DNA of 64,000 nucleotides from Granulicella sp. 5B5. GTDB taxonomy: Bacteria > Acidobacteriota > Terriglobia > Terriglobales > Acidobacteriaceae. This document shows, piece by piece, positions 32,355 to 41,554 of this stretch. The notes beneath the pieces were generated by a model, which worked only from the letters and a program-made list of their open reading frames with translations, had not been told where the DNA came from and made no database searches. The first letter of the stretch is position 1; each line of letters opens with the position of its first letter. Location of the stretch: the NCBI RefSeq assembly GCF_014083945.1, contig NZ_CP046444.1, forward strand, positions 496,001 to 560,000, written 5' to 3'. The translations under genes and the position numbers were made by a program.

Positions 32355-34070
32355 ATGCCGTCTTTCCCGCACCTGAGCGCCGCGACCCGCCGACTGTTCC
32401 CCCTCATTCTGCTGGGGATAGCCTTATTGCCGGGGCCCGCAGAGACCGCCGTGGCGCAGGGCCAGGCAGCGGCGATGCCCGGTGGCAGGGTGGTGCTGGT
32501 GCTGCCCTTCGATAACCGCTCCGGGGACGCCTCGCTGAACTGGATCGGCGACTCCTTCCCGGCCACGCTGAACAAGCGGCTGGAGTCGGCGGGGTTCCTG
32601 ACGATCTCGCACGACGACCGTGTCTACGCCTACGACCATCTTGGGCTGCCGTCAGACTTCCAGCCTTCGCGTGCGACGACGATCCGCATTGCGCAGCAAC
32701 TGGATGCGAACTTCGTCATCATCGGCAGCTACAACGTGCAATCCGATTCTGCATCGGCCGATACGGCCTCGAGTGGTGGCAATGCCAAGAGCGCATCGGG
32801 CCTTACAGCAAAGCCCACCAGCCGCATTACCATCCAGGCGCGCGTGCTTTCGATCGACAATCTGACGCTGACCTCGCCGCTGGAGGACTCGGCTGAACTG
32901 TACCGCCTCTTCGATGGCGAGAACGCGATTGCGTGGAGAGTGGCCCGCAGCCTTGACCCGCACTTCAACGTGGCGGAGGCGACGTTCCTCGCCGCCCCCG
33001 GCGCGGTGCCGCTGCCCGCGTTTGAGGACTACATCCGCGGCATCAGCACCACCAACACGGTGGAGAAGCTGCAGCGGCTGCAGTCGGCGGTATCGCTGGT
33101 GCCCAACTACTCCGCCGCCCTGCTGGCGCTGGGCAAGGAGCAGTTTGCGCAAAAACAGTTTGCCGCCGCCGCAACCACGCTCGCCAAGGTGCCGCACGCC
33201 GACCGCCTGGCGCTGGAGGCGAATTTCTATCTTGGGCTGGCGCGGTTCAATACGGCCAACTATGCCGCGGCAGCCAGCGCGTTTGAGTTCGTCTCCACGC
33301 GGCTGCCGCTGCCGGAGATTGTGAACAACCAGGCCGTGGCGCTGAGCCGCCAGGGCAAGGACGGTGTGGTTCTGTTTCAGCGTGCCGTGGCCGCCGACCC
33401 CAACGATGAGGACTACCACTACAACCTGGCGATTGCGCTGTTCCGGCGCGGCGATACGACCGGGGCCACCGGTTCGGTGGCGAACGCGCTGAAGCTAAAG
33501 CCCACCGACAATGAGGCCATCGCGCTACGCAGTGAGCTGGCCAGCGTGCCGCCGAACACGAAGCTGGCGAACGACCCCAATACGAGCTTTACCGCGGCCG
33601 AGCGCATCCGCCGCAACTACTCGGAGACGAGCTTCCGGCAGGCGGCGTTCCTGCTGGACCAGACCCGTGCCATGCGGCTGGCGACGCTGCCACCTGCGGA
33701 GCGCGCCGCCCAATACTCCAAGCAAGGCAACGAGTACCTGGCCGAAGGCCTACTGCCCGAGGCCGAGAAGGAGTTTCAATCGGCGATTGAGGCCGATGCG
33801 AACTCCGCCGATGCCCACGCCGGGCTGGCGCAGATCCGCGATGCCAGCGGCGATGCCATGCAGGCCCGCAGTGAGGCGAACCTGAGCATCAAGCTGAAGC
33901 CGACCGCCGCGGCCTGGATGGTGCTGGCGCGGCTGGACCTTGCCGCCAACAAACTGCCGGACTGCGCCGAAGACGTGACCCACGCGCAGCAACTGGAACC
34001 CAACGACACCGCCGCCCAGGCGATGCGGCTGGCACTGCAGCAGCGCGGGCAGTGGGTGTCGAAGCCGTAG
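32355..34070 (+). CDS. Exported TPR-repeat protein with TolB/FlgO-like N-terminal domain
   Basis: A 571-residue protein with a signal peptide (to about ETAVAQG). Residues ~45-185 (VVLVLPFDNRSGDASLNWIG, TIRIAQQLDANFVIIGSYNV) form a domain like those that precede TPRs in adenylate-cyclase-type and TolB-like proteins. Tetratricopeptide repeats follow, from VPNYSAALLALGKEQFAQKQ to the end. It is likely a periplasmic scaffold; no catalytic motif is seen. TATAAT (32342-32347) lies 7 nt before the ATG, and an AGGAGG directly abuts the ATG, too close to work as a Shine-Dalgarno. Confidence 0.75.
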   Translation: MPSFPHLSAATRRLFPLILLGIALLPGPAETAVAQGQAAAMPGGRVVLVLPFDNRSGDASLNWIGDSFPATLNKRLESAGFLTISHDDRVYAYDHLGLPSDFQPSRATTIRIAQQLDANFVIIGSYNVQSDSASADTASSGGNAKSASGLTAKPTSRITIQARVLSIDNLTLTSPLEDSAELYRLFDGENAIAWRVARSLDPHFNVAEATFLAAPGAVPLPAFEDYIRGISTTNTVEKLQRLQSAVSLVPNYSAALLALGKEQFAQKQFAAAATTLAKVPHADRLALEANFYLGLARFNTANYAAAASAFEFVSTRLPLPEIVNNQAVALSRQGKDGVVLFQRAVAADPNDEDYHYNLAIALFRRGDTTGATGSVANALKLKPTDNEAIALRSELASVPPNTKLANDPNTSFTAAERIRRNYSETSFRQAAFLLDQTRAMRLATLPPAERAAQYSKQGNEYLAEGLLPEAEKEFQSAIEADANSADAHAGLAQIRDASGDAMQARSEANLSIKLKPTAAAWMVLARLDLAANKLPDCAEDVTHAQQLEPNDTAAQAMRLALQQRGQWVSKP

Positions 34071-34075
34071 CCCAG

Positions 34076-34486
34076 GTGAACGTCGTGCTTCCTTTGCCCA
34101 CCGATGCCGCTGTTCTGCTGCTGACTGCCGGCGTGGCGCTGGTTTATTTCGAGCTGAACCGCCCGGGGGCGATCGTGCCGGGAGCGCTGGGGTTGCTGGC
34201 CGGGCTGCTGGGGCTGGCGTCCCTGGCCCACCATGGGGTGCGGACGGAGGGAATTTTGCTGCTTATGGGGGCTGCGGCAGTGCTGGCAGCGGACCTGGTG
34301 CGTCCAACCCCCATACTGTTCGCCATCGCCGCAACGGCCGCCCTGTGCGTGGGGCTGCGGGAGCTGCCGGCGGGCAGTCCGGCTGGCTGGCCGGTCGTCC
34401 TCGGCTGCGGTCTGCCGATAGGGGCAGGCACCGCGGTTCTTACCCGGCTGGCGCGGCGCGCCCGCATCAACAAGAGGACGGTTTAG
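34076..34486 (+). CDS. NfeD-like integral membrane protein
   Basis: A 136-residue protein with four predicted helices and no soluble domain. FELNRPGAIVPGALGLLAGL, then LGLASLAHHGVRTEGILLLM, resembles the membrane domain of NfeD proteins, which lack the C-terminal OB fold in short forms. NfeD partners with SPFH/stomatin proteins, none of which is visible here. GTG 34076 gives a start 5 nt after the TPR gene stop, so they are likely coexpressed. A GTG at 34052 overlapping that gene is also possible. Confidence 0.55.
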   Translation: MNVVLPLPTDAAVLLLTAGVALVYFELNRPGAIVPGALGLLAGLLGLASLAHHGVRTEGILLLMGAAAVLAADLVRPTPILFAIAATAALCVGLRELPAGSPAGWPVVLGCGLPIGAGTAVLTRLARRARINKRTV

Positions 34487-34586
34487 ACTATGGAGAGACT
34501 GATGTGCATGGTCTCTATGAAAGATGCTGCCAAGGCGGCCTCTTGGAAATGACTGCAGCGCCTATTGCGCCCGGAGCCTCCCAGAC

Positions 34587-35267
34587 TTGATCCGCAAAGC
34601 CACGACACTTTATGCCGCCCTCCTGTTCGCCTGCACCGCAACCACCGCAGTGGCTCTGGCCCAAACCGATGCCGGTGTCCCCGAGACGCCACTCCAGAAG
34701 CAGATAGAGCGGCTCGACCTCGGCATAACCGCCGTGGGTATGTACAACACGACCGTAAGCGGCCCAGTGGTCTCGCCGGTCGCCAACCAGGGCAATGGCC
34801 CTGTGACCCAGTATGGGTCGAACACGGTGGGCGTGCTTGCGACGATACGTTATATCGCGAAGCCGTACTTCGGGCTCGAGTTCAACTATGGGCAGGCCCG
34901 CTATACAGAGCACTACTCTGTGGCACCATTCGAGATCCAGACGAAGGTGCAAGAGTACACATTCGGCTACATCGCCACGCCGCCGCACCCGATCTTCGGA
35001 CTGCAGCCGTATCTGGGCGCCGGAGCGGGGACGACCGCGTTCCACCCGACCGCCGGTGGCGGCGAAGGCGCTCCTGAGCAGGCCCGCGCGACGTACTACT
35101 ACACGCTCGGCGTGCAGAAGTACCTCGACGATACCCAGCACTTCGGCTTCCGCGCAGGCTTCCGCCAGGCGTTCTACCTGGACCCCGACTTCGGCCAGAA
35201 CTACCTGACGATCCTCAAGCACTCCAGCAGTTACGAGCCGCAGATAGGCTTCTACCTGCACTACTAA
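34587..35267 (+). CDS. Outer-membrane beta-barrel protein
   Basis: About 226 residues. A signal peptide (from LIRKATTLYAALLFACTATT, ending ALAQ) is followed by alternating hydrophobic/polar strands such as LGVLATIRYIAKPYFGLEFNY, YTFGYIATPPH and PYLGAGAGTTAF. The end, YEPQIGFYLHY, has a terminal aromatic residue, as in OmpW/OmpX-like or opacity-type 8-strand barrels. The start is TTG 34587, which places the signal peptide at the N-terminus; the longer frame (ATG 34524) adds an unlikely Cys/Arg-rich extension. Function unknown. Confidence 0.68.
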   Translation: MIRKATTLYAALLFACTATTAVALAQTDAGVPETPLQKQIERLDLGITAVGMYNTTVSGPVVSPVANQGNGPVTQYGSNTVGVLATIRYIAKPYFGLEFNYGQARYTEHYSVAPFEIQTKVQEYTFGYIATPPHPIFGLQPYLGAGAGTTAFHPTAGGGEGAPEQARATYYYTLGVQKYLDDTQHFGFRAGFRQAFYLDPDFGQNYLTILKHSSSYEPQIGFYLHY

Positions 35268-35440
35268 CCGCCCGGCTGCGATGCGATGGAAGGAAGTCTC
35301 CGTCGCATTGCGGGGCATGGATGGAGATGGTTCGGGGCGCGGAAAAGCGCTGCCCACCAGCCTCCGCCGCTGCTACACTTTCGCCATGACGGGCCTGAGC
35401 CCTTGGAACTGCTGTTGACTCCACTTGCTGTTGAAGGACC

Positions 35441-36106
35441 ATGAGCTACCTCCGCGACCAGAACGACTACCGCGACGACACGCTGGCCAACAAAGAGCAC
35501 GAGCTGACGCTGAGCTCGGCTGCGATCTTTGGCATCTTCTTCGGCCAGGTTGTGCTGTGCGGCATCTTCTTCGGGTTCGGCTACTCGATGGGCGGACACC
35601 GCTCCACCGGCCCGGCGCCGGAGGAGACGACCGCTTCGGCAACATCGTCCAGCGCGGACTTCAGCGGCTTCAAGCCGGCGGCCGGACAGCCCGCGGGCGC
35701 GCACACGGACATCCCCGTCGCCGCGCCGTCCACCAGTGCTTCGGCAGAGACGCCTGCTTCTGCGCCGACGTCCGCGGCTGCGGTCCCCACGCCGGAGCCC
35801 GTACACATTACGCCTGCAACGGCACCCGCCAGCAGGCCCGTTGCCGCCCCTGTTGCTCGAGTGACACCCGCGGCCGCTCCACTCCCACAAGGGCTATGGG
35901 TGCAGGTCGCCGCGATCTCTGCGACGCACCCTGAGGACGCAACGCTGCTGCAGAACGCGTTGCGTACCAAGGGCTATAACGTGAGCCAGCATCCCGGCCC
36001 GGACAACTTCATCCACCTGCTGCTGGGCCCGTTCAATGACAGGCCGTCGGCTGAAGCGATGAAGCAACGGCTCGCCGGCGACGGCTATACCGCCTACATC
36101 AAGTAA
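35441..36106 (+). CDS. SPOR-domain membrane protein
   Basis: A 221-residue bitopic protein: an acidic cytoplasmic start (MSYLRDQNDYRDDTL), one membrane helix (AAIFGIFFGQVVLCGIFFGF), a ~110-residue Ala/Pro/Thr/Ser-rich periplasmic linker, and a C-terminal SPOR domain (LWVQVAAISATHPEDATLLQ, LLLGPFNDRPSAEAMKQRL). SPOR domains bind denuded glycan strands at division septa, so it probably localises to the division site (DedD/FtsN-like). GAAGGA lies 4 nt before the ATG. It is convergent with plsC, whose stop immediately adjoins its own. Confidence 0.85.
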   Translation: MSYLRDQNDYRDDTLANKEHELTLSSAAIFGIFFGQVVLCGIFFGFGYSMGGHRSTGPAPEETTASATSSSADFSGFKPAAGQPAGAHTDIPVAAPSTSASAETPASAPTSAAAVPTPEPVHITPATAPASRPVAAPVARVTPAAAPLPQGLWVQVAAISATHPEDATLLQNALRTKGYNVSQHPGPDNFIHLLLGPFNDRPSAEAMKQRLAGDGYTAYIK

Positions 36107-36841
36107 CTAACTGGCTGATACGGAACTGACAGGCTCGGCCAACGCGCGCTCCATCGCGGAGCGTACTGCGTCCATCAGCTCTTCTTTGCTGGCGTAATCC
36201 GCCGGGTGAATCGGCGGCAGGAACCGCACCACAGCCTCACCAATGCCGGCCTTCGGATAGACCTTCAGGCTGCCCTTGCGCATCATTGCGGCGGTGCCGT
36301 AGATCACGATTGGCACCATCGGCGCACCAGTCTCGGCAGCGAGAAAGAACGCGCCTTTCTTGAACGGCAGCAGGTTGCCGTCGGGCGAGCGCGTGCCCTC
36401 CGGAAAGATGGTGATGTGCAGGCCGCTATGCAGCGCGTCGGCTGCGGCTTCCACGCTCTTCTGCGCCTCTTCGCGCGAGTGTCCGCGCGATACCGGCACA
36501 AACTTACCCATCCGCATCGCCGTGCCCAGCAGCGGGATCTTCATCAGCGACTTCTTCAGGAAGACACTCGTCATGCCCGGAATCACCGGCAACAGCACAG
36601 GTGGGTCGAGGTTGGAGACATGGTTGCTGAGGAAGATGCATGACTCGCCCGGCGGGATGTTCTCTGTGCCGGTGACGCGCACGCGAATGCCGCCGAAGCG
36701 CACACCCAGCCGGATGACGCCCATACCCCAGCGATACATGGTGCGGAAGTTGCCGCGCAGTGCGGACCATGGAATCCCTACCAGCGCCGCCGGAGCGCCC
36801 AGCAGCACAAACACGAACAACATCCGAAGCGCGGCAAACAT
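36107..36841 (-). CDS. plsC: 1-acyl-sn-glycerol-3-phosphate acyltransferase
   Basis: Acylates lysophosphatidic acid to phosphatidic acid at the inner membrane. The HX4D motif is His74-Asp79 in LSNHVSNLDPPVL, the FPEGTRSPDG motif binds glycerol-3-phosphate, and PKAGIGEAVVRFLPPIHP follows. The N-terminal helix anchors the protein. 244 residues is normal. It is divergent from a GNAT gene with 49 bp between starts. Confidence 0.9.
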   Translation of the reverse strand: MFAALRMLFVFVLLGAPAALVGIPWSALRGNFRTMYRWGMGVIRLGVRFGGIRVRVTGTENIPPGESCIFLSNHVSNLDPPVLLPVIPGMTSVFLKKSLMKIPLLGTAMRMGKFVPVSRGHSREEAQKSVEAAADALHSGLHITIFPEGTRSPDGNLLPFKKGAFFLAAETGAPMVPIVIYGTAAMMRKGSLKVYPKAGIGEAVVRFLPPIHPADYASKEELMDAVRSAMERALAEPVSSVSAS

Positions 36842-36890
36842 GTTCCTTCAGAATACCCTGTCTGGCTGCGGCGATGTTTACAATCTGTGC

Positions 36891-37493
36891 ATGACGACGG
36901 AACTCAAACAGGCACAGGCGGCAACGCAGTTCGCGCTGCGCCCCGCGACGTTCGACGATGTGCCTGCTATCCTCGCGCTCGTCGAAGCCTCCGTGCGCGG
37001 CCTGCAGGCGAACGACTACTCGCCCACGCAGATTGATGCCTCCATCGGCAGCGCATTCGGTGTCGACCGCCAGCTTATCGCCGACCAGACGTACTTCGTC
37101 GCCACACCTGTCGACGACCCGGCAACACTCATCGCGTGCGGCGGGTGGAGTTATCGCAGCACACTATGCGGCAGCGATGCCATGTCGGAAACGGTCTGCG
37201 GTACGCCGCGCAGCGCCAGCACGCTCAACCCTGCAACCGACTATGCGAAGATTCGAGCGATCTTCGTGCACCCAGCATGGGCGCGCCGCGGGTTGGGCTC
37301 GCTCGTGCTTAAGCATTGCGAAGAGGCCGCACAGGCCGCGGGCTACACACGTTTTGAGATGGGCTCAACGCTCACCGGGCTGCATCTCTACTCGCTGAAG
37401 GGATACGTTGAATGCTCACGATCAAGCGTGCCACTGCCGAACGGCGAGACGCTTGAGATCGTGCTGATGCAGAAGTCGCTGCCTTTGCAGTAG
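36891..37493 (+). CDS. GNAT family N-acetyltransferase
   Basis: A 200-residue acetyl-CoA-dependent transferase. The fold is readable as ALRPATFDDVPAILALVEAS at the start, then IRAIFVHPAWARRGLGSLVL, the acetyl-CoA-binding motif A with the R/Q-x-x-G-x-G/A pattern (RRGLGS), and GLHLYSLKGYVE near the end. The substrate is unknown. TACAAT (36879-36884) ends 6 nt before ATG 36891 and no Shine-Dalgarno is seen, so the mRNA is predicted to be leaderless. It is convergent with mpl, 7 bp between stops. Confidence 0.83.
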   Translation: MTTELKQAQAATQFALRPATFDDVPAILALVEASVRGLQANDYSPTQIDASIGSAFGVDRQLIADQTYFVATPVDDPATLIACGGWSYRSTLCGSDAMSETVCGTPRSASTLNPATDYAKIRAIFVHPAWARRGLGSLVLKHCEEAAQAAGYTRFEMGSTLTGLHLYSLKGYVECSRSSVPLPNGETLEIVLMQKSLPLQ

Positions 37494-37500
37494 CTGATGG

Positions 37501-38916
37501 CTAAGAGCCAGCCAGAGCCTTCGGCAGCTTGGTGTAGATATCGCCGAAGCCGCCGTTGGAGAGGATTGCGACCACATCGCCACTGCGCATGCGCGGCGCA
37601 GCGTTCGCAATGATCGCATCCGCATCGGCGCACAACACCGCGGGCACTCCGCGCGCCTGCAAACCGTCCACCACATGCTCAGGATCGAGCCGCTCTGCCG
37701 GCGGTATCGCCTCGCTCTTGAAGACTGCCGCGAGCGCAACCTCATCGGCAAGCGCGAGCGACTCCACCAACTCATGCTCAAAGATGCTGCGTCGCAGCGT
37801 ATTCGAGCGCGGCTCCAGCACCGCCCATAGCCTGCGCCCCGGATAGGCACCCCGCAGCGCGCGCAGCGTCTCGCGGATGGCCGTGGGATGGTGCGCAAAG
37901 TCATCGATCACGGTGATGCCCGCAACCTCGGCACGCACTTCGAGCCGTCGCTTCACGCTGCGGAAGCTCGCCAGTGCTTCTACAATCGCTTCAACAGGAA
38001 TGCCCTGCCCTGCCGCCAGTGCCGCGGCGGCGGTCGCGTTCAACGCGTTGTGCTCTCCGGCCATGGGCAGCGCGAACCGCGCGAACTCTCTGCCCTCGCG
38101 CAACAGCGTCCAGCGCATCGTCGCTCCATGCTGCAGATCGACGACGCGCCACATTGAGCTCACTGCAAAGCCATAGCGCTCAACCGCACAGAAGGCCTTC
38201 GCACAACACTCGGTTACGTTCTCGCTGCCATCAAACGCAACCAAACGCCCACGCCGCGGGATGAGATTGACCATGCGCTTGAAAGCTGTCTTCACGGCAT
38301 TCAAGTCCACATAGATGTCAGCGTGGTCGAACTCGACATGCGTCAAGATCGCCGCGTCAGGAAAGTAATGCAGAAACTTCGGGCCTTTATCGAAGAATGC
38401 TGTGTCGTACTCATCGCCTTCGAGAATGAAAGGCCGTGTGCCCGGCTCAACATGGAAGCTGGTGCCAAAGTTCTCCGCCACGCCGCCGATGAGGAACGAC
38501 GGCTTCCACTTCGCATCGCGCTTCGCCGCAGTCTCGTAGATCCACGCGAGCATGCTGGTCGTGGTGGTCTTGCCGTGCGTACCACAGACCACCAGGCGCT
38601 CGCGGCCGGTGAGGAACTCCTCATGAATGAGCGCCGCCATGCTCGTCATCGGAATGCGCTCATCGAGCACGCGCTCCAACTCCGGGTTGCCGCGTGAGAT
38701 CGCGTTGCCGACGACAACGAGGTCTGGCCGCTCGTCCAGGTTGTGTTCGCTGTACGGCTCCATAATGGTGATGCCCATTGCGCGCAGCTGATCGCTCATC
38801 GGCGGATAGGCCGCTGTGTCCGAGCCCGTGACGCGGTGCCCCTGTGTACGCAGCATCCCCGCCAATGACGCCATCGCCGTGCCGCAGATCCCGATCAGAT
38901 GTACATGCTTGCTCAC
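37501..38916 (-). CDS. mpl: UDP-N-acetylmuramate:L-alanyl-gamma-D-glutamyl-meso-diaminopimelate ligase
   Basis: Reattaches recycled murein tripeptide to UDP-MurNAc. Its Mur-ligase core is HVHLIGICGTAMASLAGML, ATP loop VVCGTHGKTTTTSM and the C-terminal RSNTLRR. The features ILEGDEYDTAFFDKGPKFLH, FLIGGVAENFGTSF and IDDFAHHPTAI separate Mpl from MurC. GTG 38916 overlaps the ldcA stop by 4 bp (GTGA); the ATG further upstream would overlap ldcA more. It is the last gene of the mgtC-like/dapF/ldcA/mpl operon. The partner tripeptide source is the LD-carboxypeptidase gene next door. Confidence 0.93.
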   Translation of the reverse strand: MSKHVHLIGICGTAMASLAGMLRTQGHRVTGSDTAAYPPMSDQLRAMGITIMEPYSEHNLDERPDLVVVGNAISRGNPELERVLDERIPMTSMAALIHEEFLTGRERLVVCGTHGKTTTTSMLAWIYETAAKRDAKWKPSFLIGGVAENFGTSFHVEPGTRPFILEGDEYDTAFFDKGPKFLHYFPDAAILTHVEFDHADIYVDLNAVKTAFKRMVNLIPRRGRLVAFDGSENVTECCAKAFCAVERYGFAVSSMWRVVDLQHGATMRWTLLREGREFARFALPMAGEHNALNATAAAALAAGQGIPVEAIVEALASFRSVKRRLEVRAEVAGITVIDDFAHHPTAIRETLRALRGAYPGRRLWAVLEPRSNTLRRSIFEHELVESLALADEVALAAVFKSEAIPPAERLDPEHVVDGLQARGVPAVLCADADAIIANAAPRMRSGDVVAILSNGGFGDIYTKLPKALAGS

Positions 38917-39836
38917 TCGCTCAACTCCGTTCCCTTCAACTTCACCCACGCACCGAGCGGCAGCGAGCGGTTGGCGCGCGCCACGTGTCCGCTCTGCAGC
39001 CCGATCGCGATGGGTCCTTCAAACTCGCGCAACGCATGGAGACAGGCAGACTCAACCAGCGGCACATCCTTCTCCTCGACGCTCGCACTCATATCGCCGA
39101 GCACCACGGCGCGCACGTTGCGCAGCATCCCCGCAAAACGCAGGTGCTGCAGCATTCTGTCCCACTGGTAGGGCTTGGTGCCGATGTCTTCGAGAAAGAG
39201 CACGCAGGGCTCCTCGATCTTCAACGCCCACGGTGTGCCCAGCGCTTCGCACAGAATCGAAAGACAACCGCCGAGCAAACGCCCTTCGGCGCTTCCTTCG
39301 CGTAGCACACGCAGTCCATCCGTAGTGCCAACGCTCCATGCGTCTTCGCCTTCGAGCGCCATGCGCCAGGTGCGCTCATCGACGCCATCCTGCTTCGACC
39401 AGTCCGCCGCAACCATCGGCGCATAGTACGTCGGCAGTGCACACTCGTTCCACAGCCATGCGTGCAGAGACGTGTGATCGCTGTAGCCGACGAACGTTTT
39501 TGAGTGCGCGCGCACAAGCTTCGCATCCAACAGAGGCAGCAGTTCCGCCGAGCCCCAGCCGCCGCGTGTGCAGAGGATGCCGTCGATCGACGTATCCGCA
39601 AACGCCGCGTGCAGATCGGCAACGCGCTCCTGAGCCGTGCCCGCATAGTACAGCGGCCCGCGCGAGAGCGTATGCGGCATCACCACAGGCTCATACCCGA
39701 ACGCGCGCAGATGCTCGACACCGGCAGCCACCGCCTCAGATTTCGCGGCGCTGGCCGGCGACACGACCGCGACGCGGCTGCCGCGCTTCAATCTCGGACG
39801 TGGCCTCTGCCGGCCTTGCGCTGATGGCACGAACAC
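38913..39836 (-). CDS. ldcA: LD-carboxypeptidase (S66 family)
   Basis: Removes D-Ala from murein tetrapeptide in the cytoplasm, making the tripeptide that Mpl uses. Family S66 features: RVAVVSPAS at the start, LCTRGGWGSAELLP, the Ser119 nucleophile in VGYSDHTSLH, Glu in ALKIEEPCVLFLEDI, and the His in LQSGHVARANRSLPLGA. GTG 39836 overlaps the dapF TAG by one base (TAGTG), and its TGA overlaps mpl. The N-terminal ~15 residues are basic and may be non-native if a later start is used. 307 residues fits the family. Confidence 0.92.
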   Translation of the reverse strand: MFVPSAQGRQRPRPRLKRGSRVAVVSPASAAKSEAVAAGVEHLRAFGYEPVVMPHTLSRGPLYYAGTAQERVADLHAAFADTSIDGILCTRGGWGSAELLPLLDAKLVRAHSKTFVGYSDHTSLHAWLWNECALPTYYAPMVAADWSKQDGVDERTWRMALEGEDAWSVGTTDGLRVLREGSAEGRLLGGCLSILCEALGTPWALKIEEPCVLFLEDIGTKPYQWDRMLQHLRFAGMLRNVRAVVLGDMSASVEEKDVPLVESACLHALREFEGPIAIGLQSGHVARANRSLPLGAWVKLKGTELSE

Positions 39837-40651
39837 TACTCCCCAAACTCCGCTTCACCTGTGCAGACAATCTCTGCCGGTCCGGTGAGCATCATCTCCG
39901 CGTCGTTCGCGGGCCAGGTCACATACTGCGAGCCGCCCTGCGCAACCGCTGTCAGCTCGCGTGCGACGTTCTTCAGCACCATCGACGCCGCGCTCGAAGC
40001 GCAGGTGCCAGTGCCGCTCGAAGTGGTCGGCCCGCAGCCGCGCTCGTAGATGCGGAATGCAATCTCATTGGCTTTGTGCACCCGCACAAACTCGACATTG
40101 GTGCCGAACTTGAAAAGCGGGTCGACGCTGATCTTTGCGCCGAGTTCCTGCCAGCTCATTCCGTGGCTTCTGAACTCATCGTTATCGACGAAGATGACGT
40201 AGTGCGGGTTGCCGACGTTGACCATCGCGCCTTCAATCACGCCGGTAACGCCGTCGATCTCGATGCTGCGCGGCATCACGCGCGGCACACCCATGCCGCT
40301 CTCAATCCACCACTGGGCGCCGTTGCGCTCCACCACCCGGCAAGTGCGCAAACCGCCGTGCGTGCCCAGGGTGACGCTCTCGCGGCCTTCGCTCGCAGCC
40401 AGCCATGCGGCGACGCAGCGTGTGCCGTTGCCACTCAACTCCGCCTCGCTGCCATCGGCGTTGAACAGGCGCAGAAACAGGCTACCGTCTGCGCGACGGT
40501 CGAGGAACTCGATGCCGTCTGCGCCGATGCCGGTGTTGCGCGCGCAGAGCTTGCGCGCCATCGCCGCGTGGCGACCTCGCGCCACCGTCTCCTCGATCAC
40601 CAGAAAATCGTTGCCACATGCATGCGCCTTCACAAACTTCACACTGCCCAC
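39836..40651 (-). CDS. dapF: Diaminopimelate epimerase
   Basis: Converts LL- to meso-diaminopimelate for lysine and peptidoglycan. The two active-site cysteines are Cys79 (ELSGNGTRCVAAW) and Cys217 (SSGTGTCASSAA); HACGNDFLVIE and GNPHYVIFVDN are also typical. GTG 40651 overlaps the stop of the MgtC-like gene by one base. 271 residues. Its position beside ldcA and mpl ties DAP supply to reuse of DAP-containing murein peptides. Confidence 0.95.
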   Translation of the reverse strand: MGSVKFVKAHACGNDFLVIEETVARGRHAAMARKLCARNTGIGADGIEFLDRRADGSLFLRLFNADGSEAELSGNGTRCVAAWLAASEGRESVTLGTHGGLRTCRVVERNGAQWWIESGMGVPRVMPRSIEIDGVTGVIEGAMVNVGNPHYVIFVDNDEFRSHGMSWQELGAKISVDPLFKFGTNVEFVRVHKANEIAFRIYERGCGPTTSSGTGTCASSAASMVLKNVARELTAVAQGGSQYVTWPANDAEMMLTGPAEIVCTGEAEFGE

Positions 40652-41421
40652 TACTCTTCCTCCGCATCTTTGAACGCGACAACCTGGTCCGTCGCATCGC
40701 TTGCTCGCAACTCTGCCAGCAGGCGGTTGTGCGTCTTCATCGTCGCCATCACAGTAAACGCCACGCGCTCGATGCCCGCCACGTTGTCGCGCTCCAGCAC
40801 GCTCAGCCGCTGACCGGCGGAGTCCAGCGCATGCAGAATCGCGCGCTGCATCCGGTGCAGCGCAGCAGCCACATCCTCCGCCATTGCCTCGGCGCGGTCC
40901 TGGTCGACCACCTTCATCGGCAGCACGGGGCCAACGTTCGCGCGCACCTCATAGATCATCGGGTAGCGCTTCCACGCCAGCTTCATCTCAAACAGACCCA
41001 CCAGCTGCAGCGCGATGAGCACCAGCGCTGTAGCCGCCAGCGACACAAGGTACAACCCGGCCCCACACGTCATCCCGATAGCCGCAACCACAAACACCGT
41101 CGCTGCGCTGGTTAGGCCAAAGACCCGCACCTTCGAGTGCAGGATGAGCCCGGCGCCGAGAAAGCCGACACCCTGCACGATGTTGGCAGCAACCTGTCCC
41201 TTGTTGGGCGTCGAGTCGCCGGCGAGGACCTCGCTCATAATCGTAAATAGCGCCGCGCCCATGCAGATAAGCATGTTCGTGCGCAGGCCGGAGTCCTTCT
41301 GACGCCACTCGCGCTCGATGCCGACCGCACCGCCCATGGCGCACGACATCAACAGCCGCTTCACCGAACTGCCGGAAAGCAGCACGTCTGTCGCCATCTG
41401 AATATGCGCTTGGTCCGCCAT
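40651..41421 (-). CDS. MgtC/SapB family membrane protein
   Basis: A 256-residue inner-membrane protein. LMSCAMGGAVGIEREWRQKD and GLRTNMLICMGAALFTIMSE form the MgtC/SapB signature, followed by AANIVQGVGFLGAGLILHSK and RVFGLTSAATVFVVAAIGMT. A soluble C-terminal domain (PMKVVDQDRAEAMAEDVAAA...) follows. MgtC proteins affect growth under low magnesium or in hosts, and some modulate ATP synthase; the role here is unknown. It heads the dapF-ldcA-mpl operon with a one-base stop/start overlap. Confidence 0.85.
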   Translation of the reverse strand: MADQAHIQMATDVLLSGSSVKRLLMSCAMGGAVGIEREWRQKDSGLRTNMLICMGAALFTIMSEVLAGDSTPNKGQVAANIVQGVGFLGAGLILHSKVRVFGLTSAATVFVVAAIGMTCGAGLYLVSLAATALVLIALQLVGLFEMKLAWKRYPMIYEVRANVGPVLPMKVVDQDRAEAMAEDVAAALHRMQRAILHALDSAGQRLSVLERDNVAGIERVAFTVMATMKTHNRLLAELRASDATDQVVAFKDAEEE

Positions 41422-41497
41422 CGAGCCAGAATACTACTCTCCAGCGCCAATTCCTTCCTCAGCCCAATGCGCGTAACCCGTCTTGGTTCCACATGCC

Positions 41498-41535
41498 GCG
41501 ACGCCCGCCCCCCAAACCTGCGGGACGGGCGTCGC
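41498..41535 (-). terminator. Terminator after the DUF892 gene
   Basis: GCGACGCCCG (41498-41507) pairs perfectly with CGGGCGTCGC (41526-41535), with an 18-nt loop, 19 nt past the stop of the leftward DUF892 gene. No strong T-run follows, so it may be a weak terminator or an mRNA 3'-end hairpin. Confidence 0.55.
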
Positions 41536-41554
41536 TCCAGAGCCGTTCAAAGCG

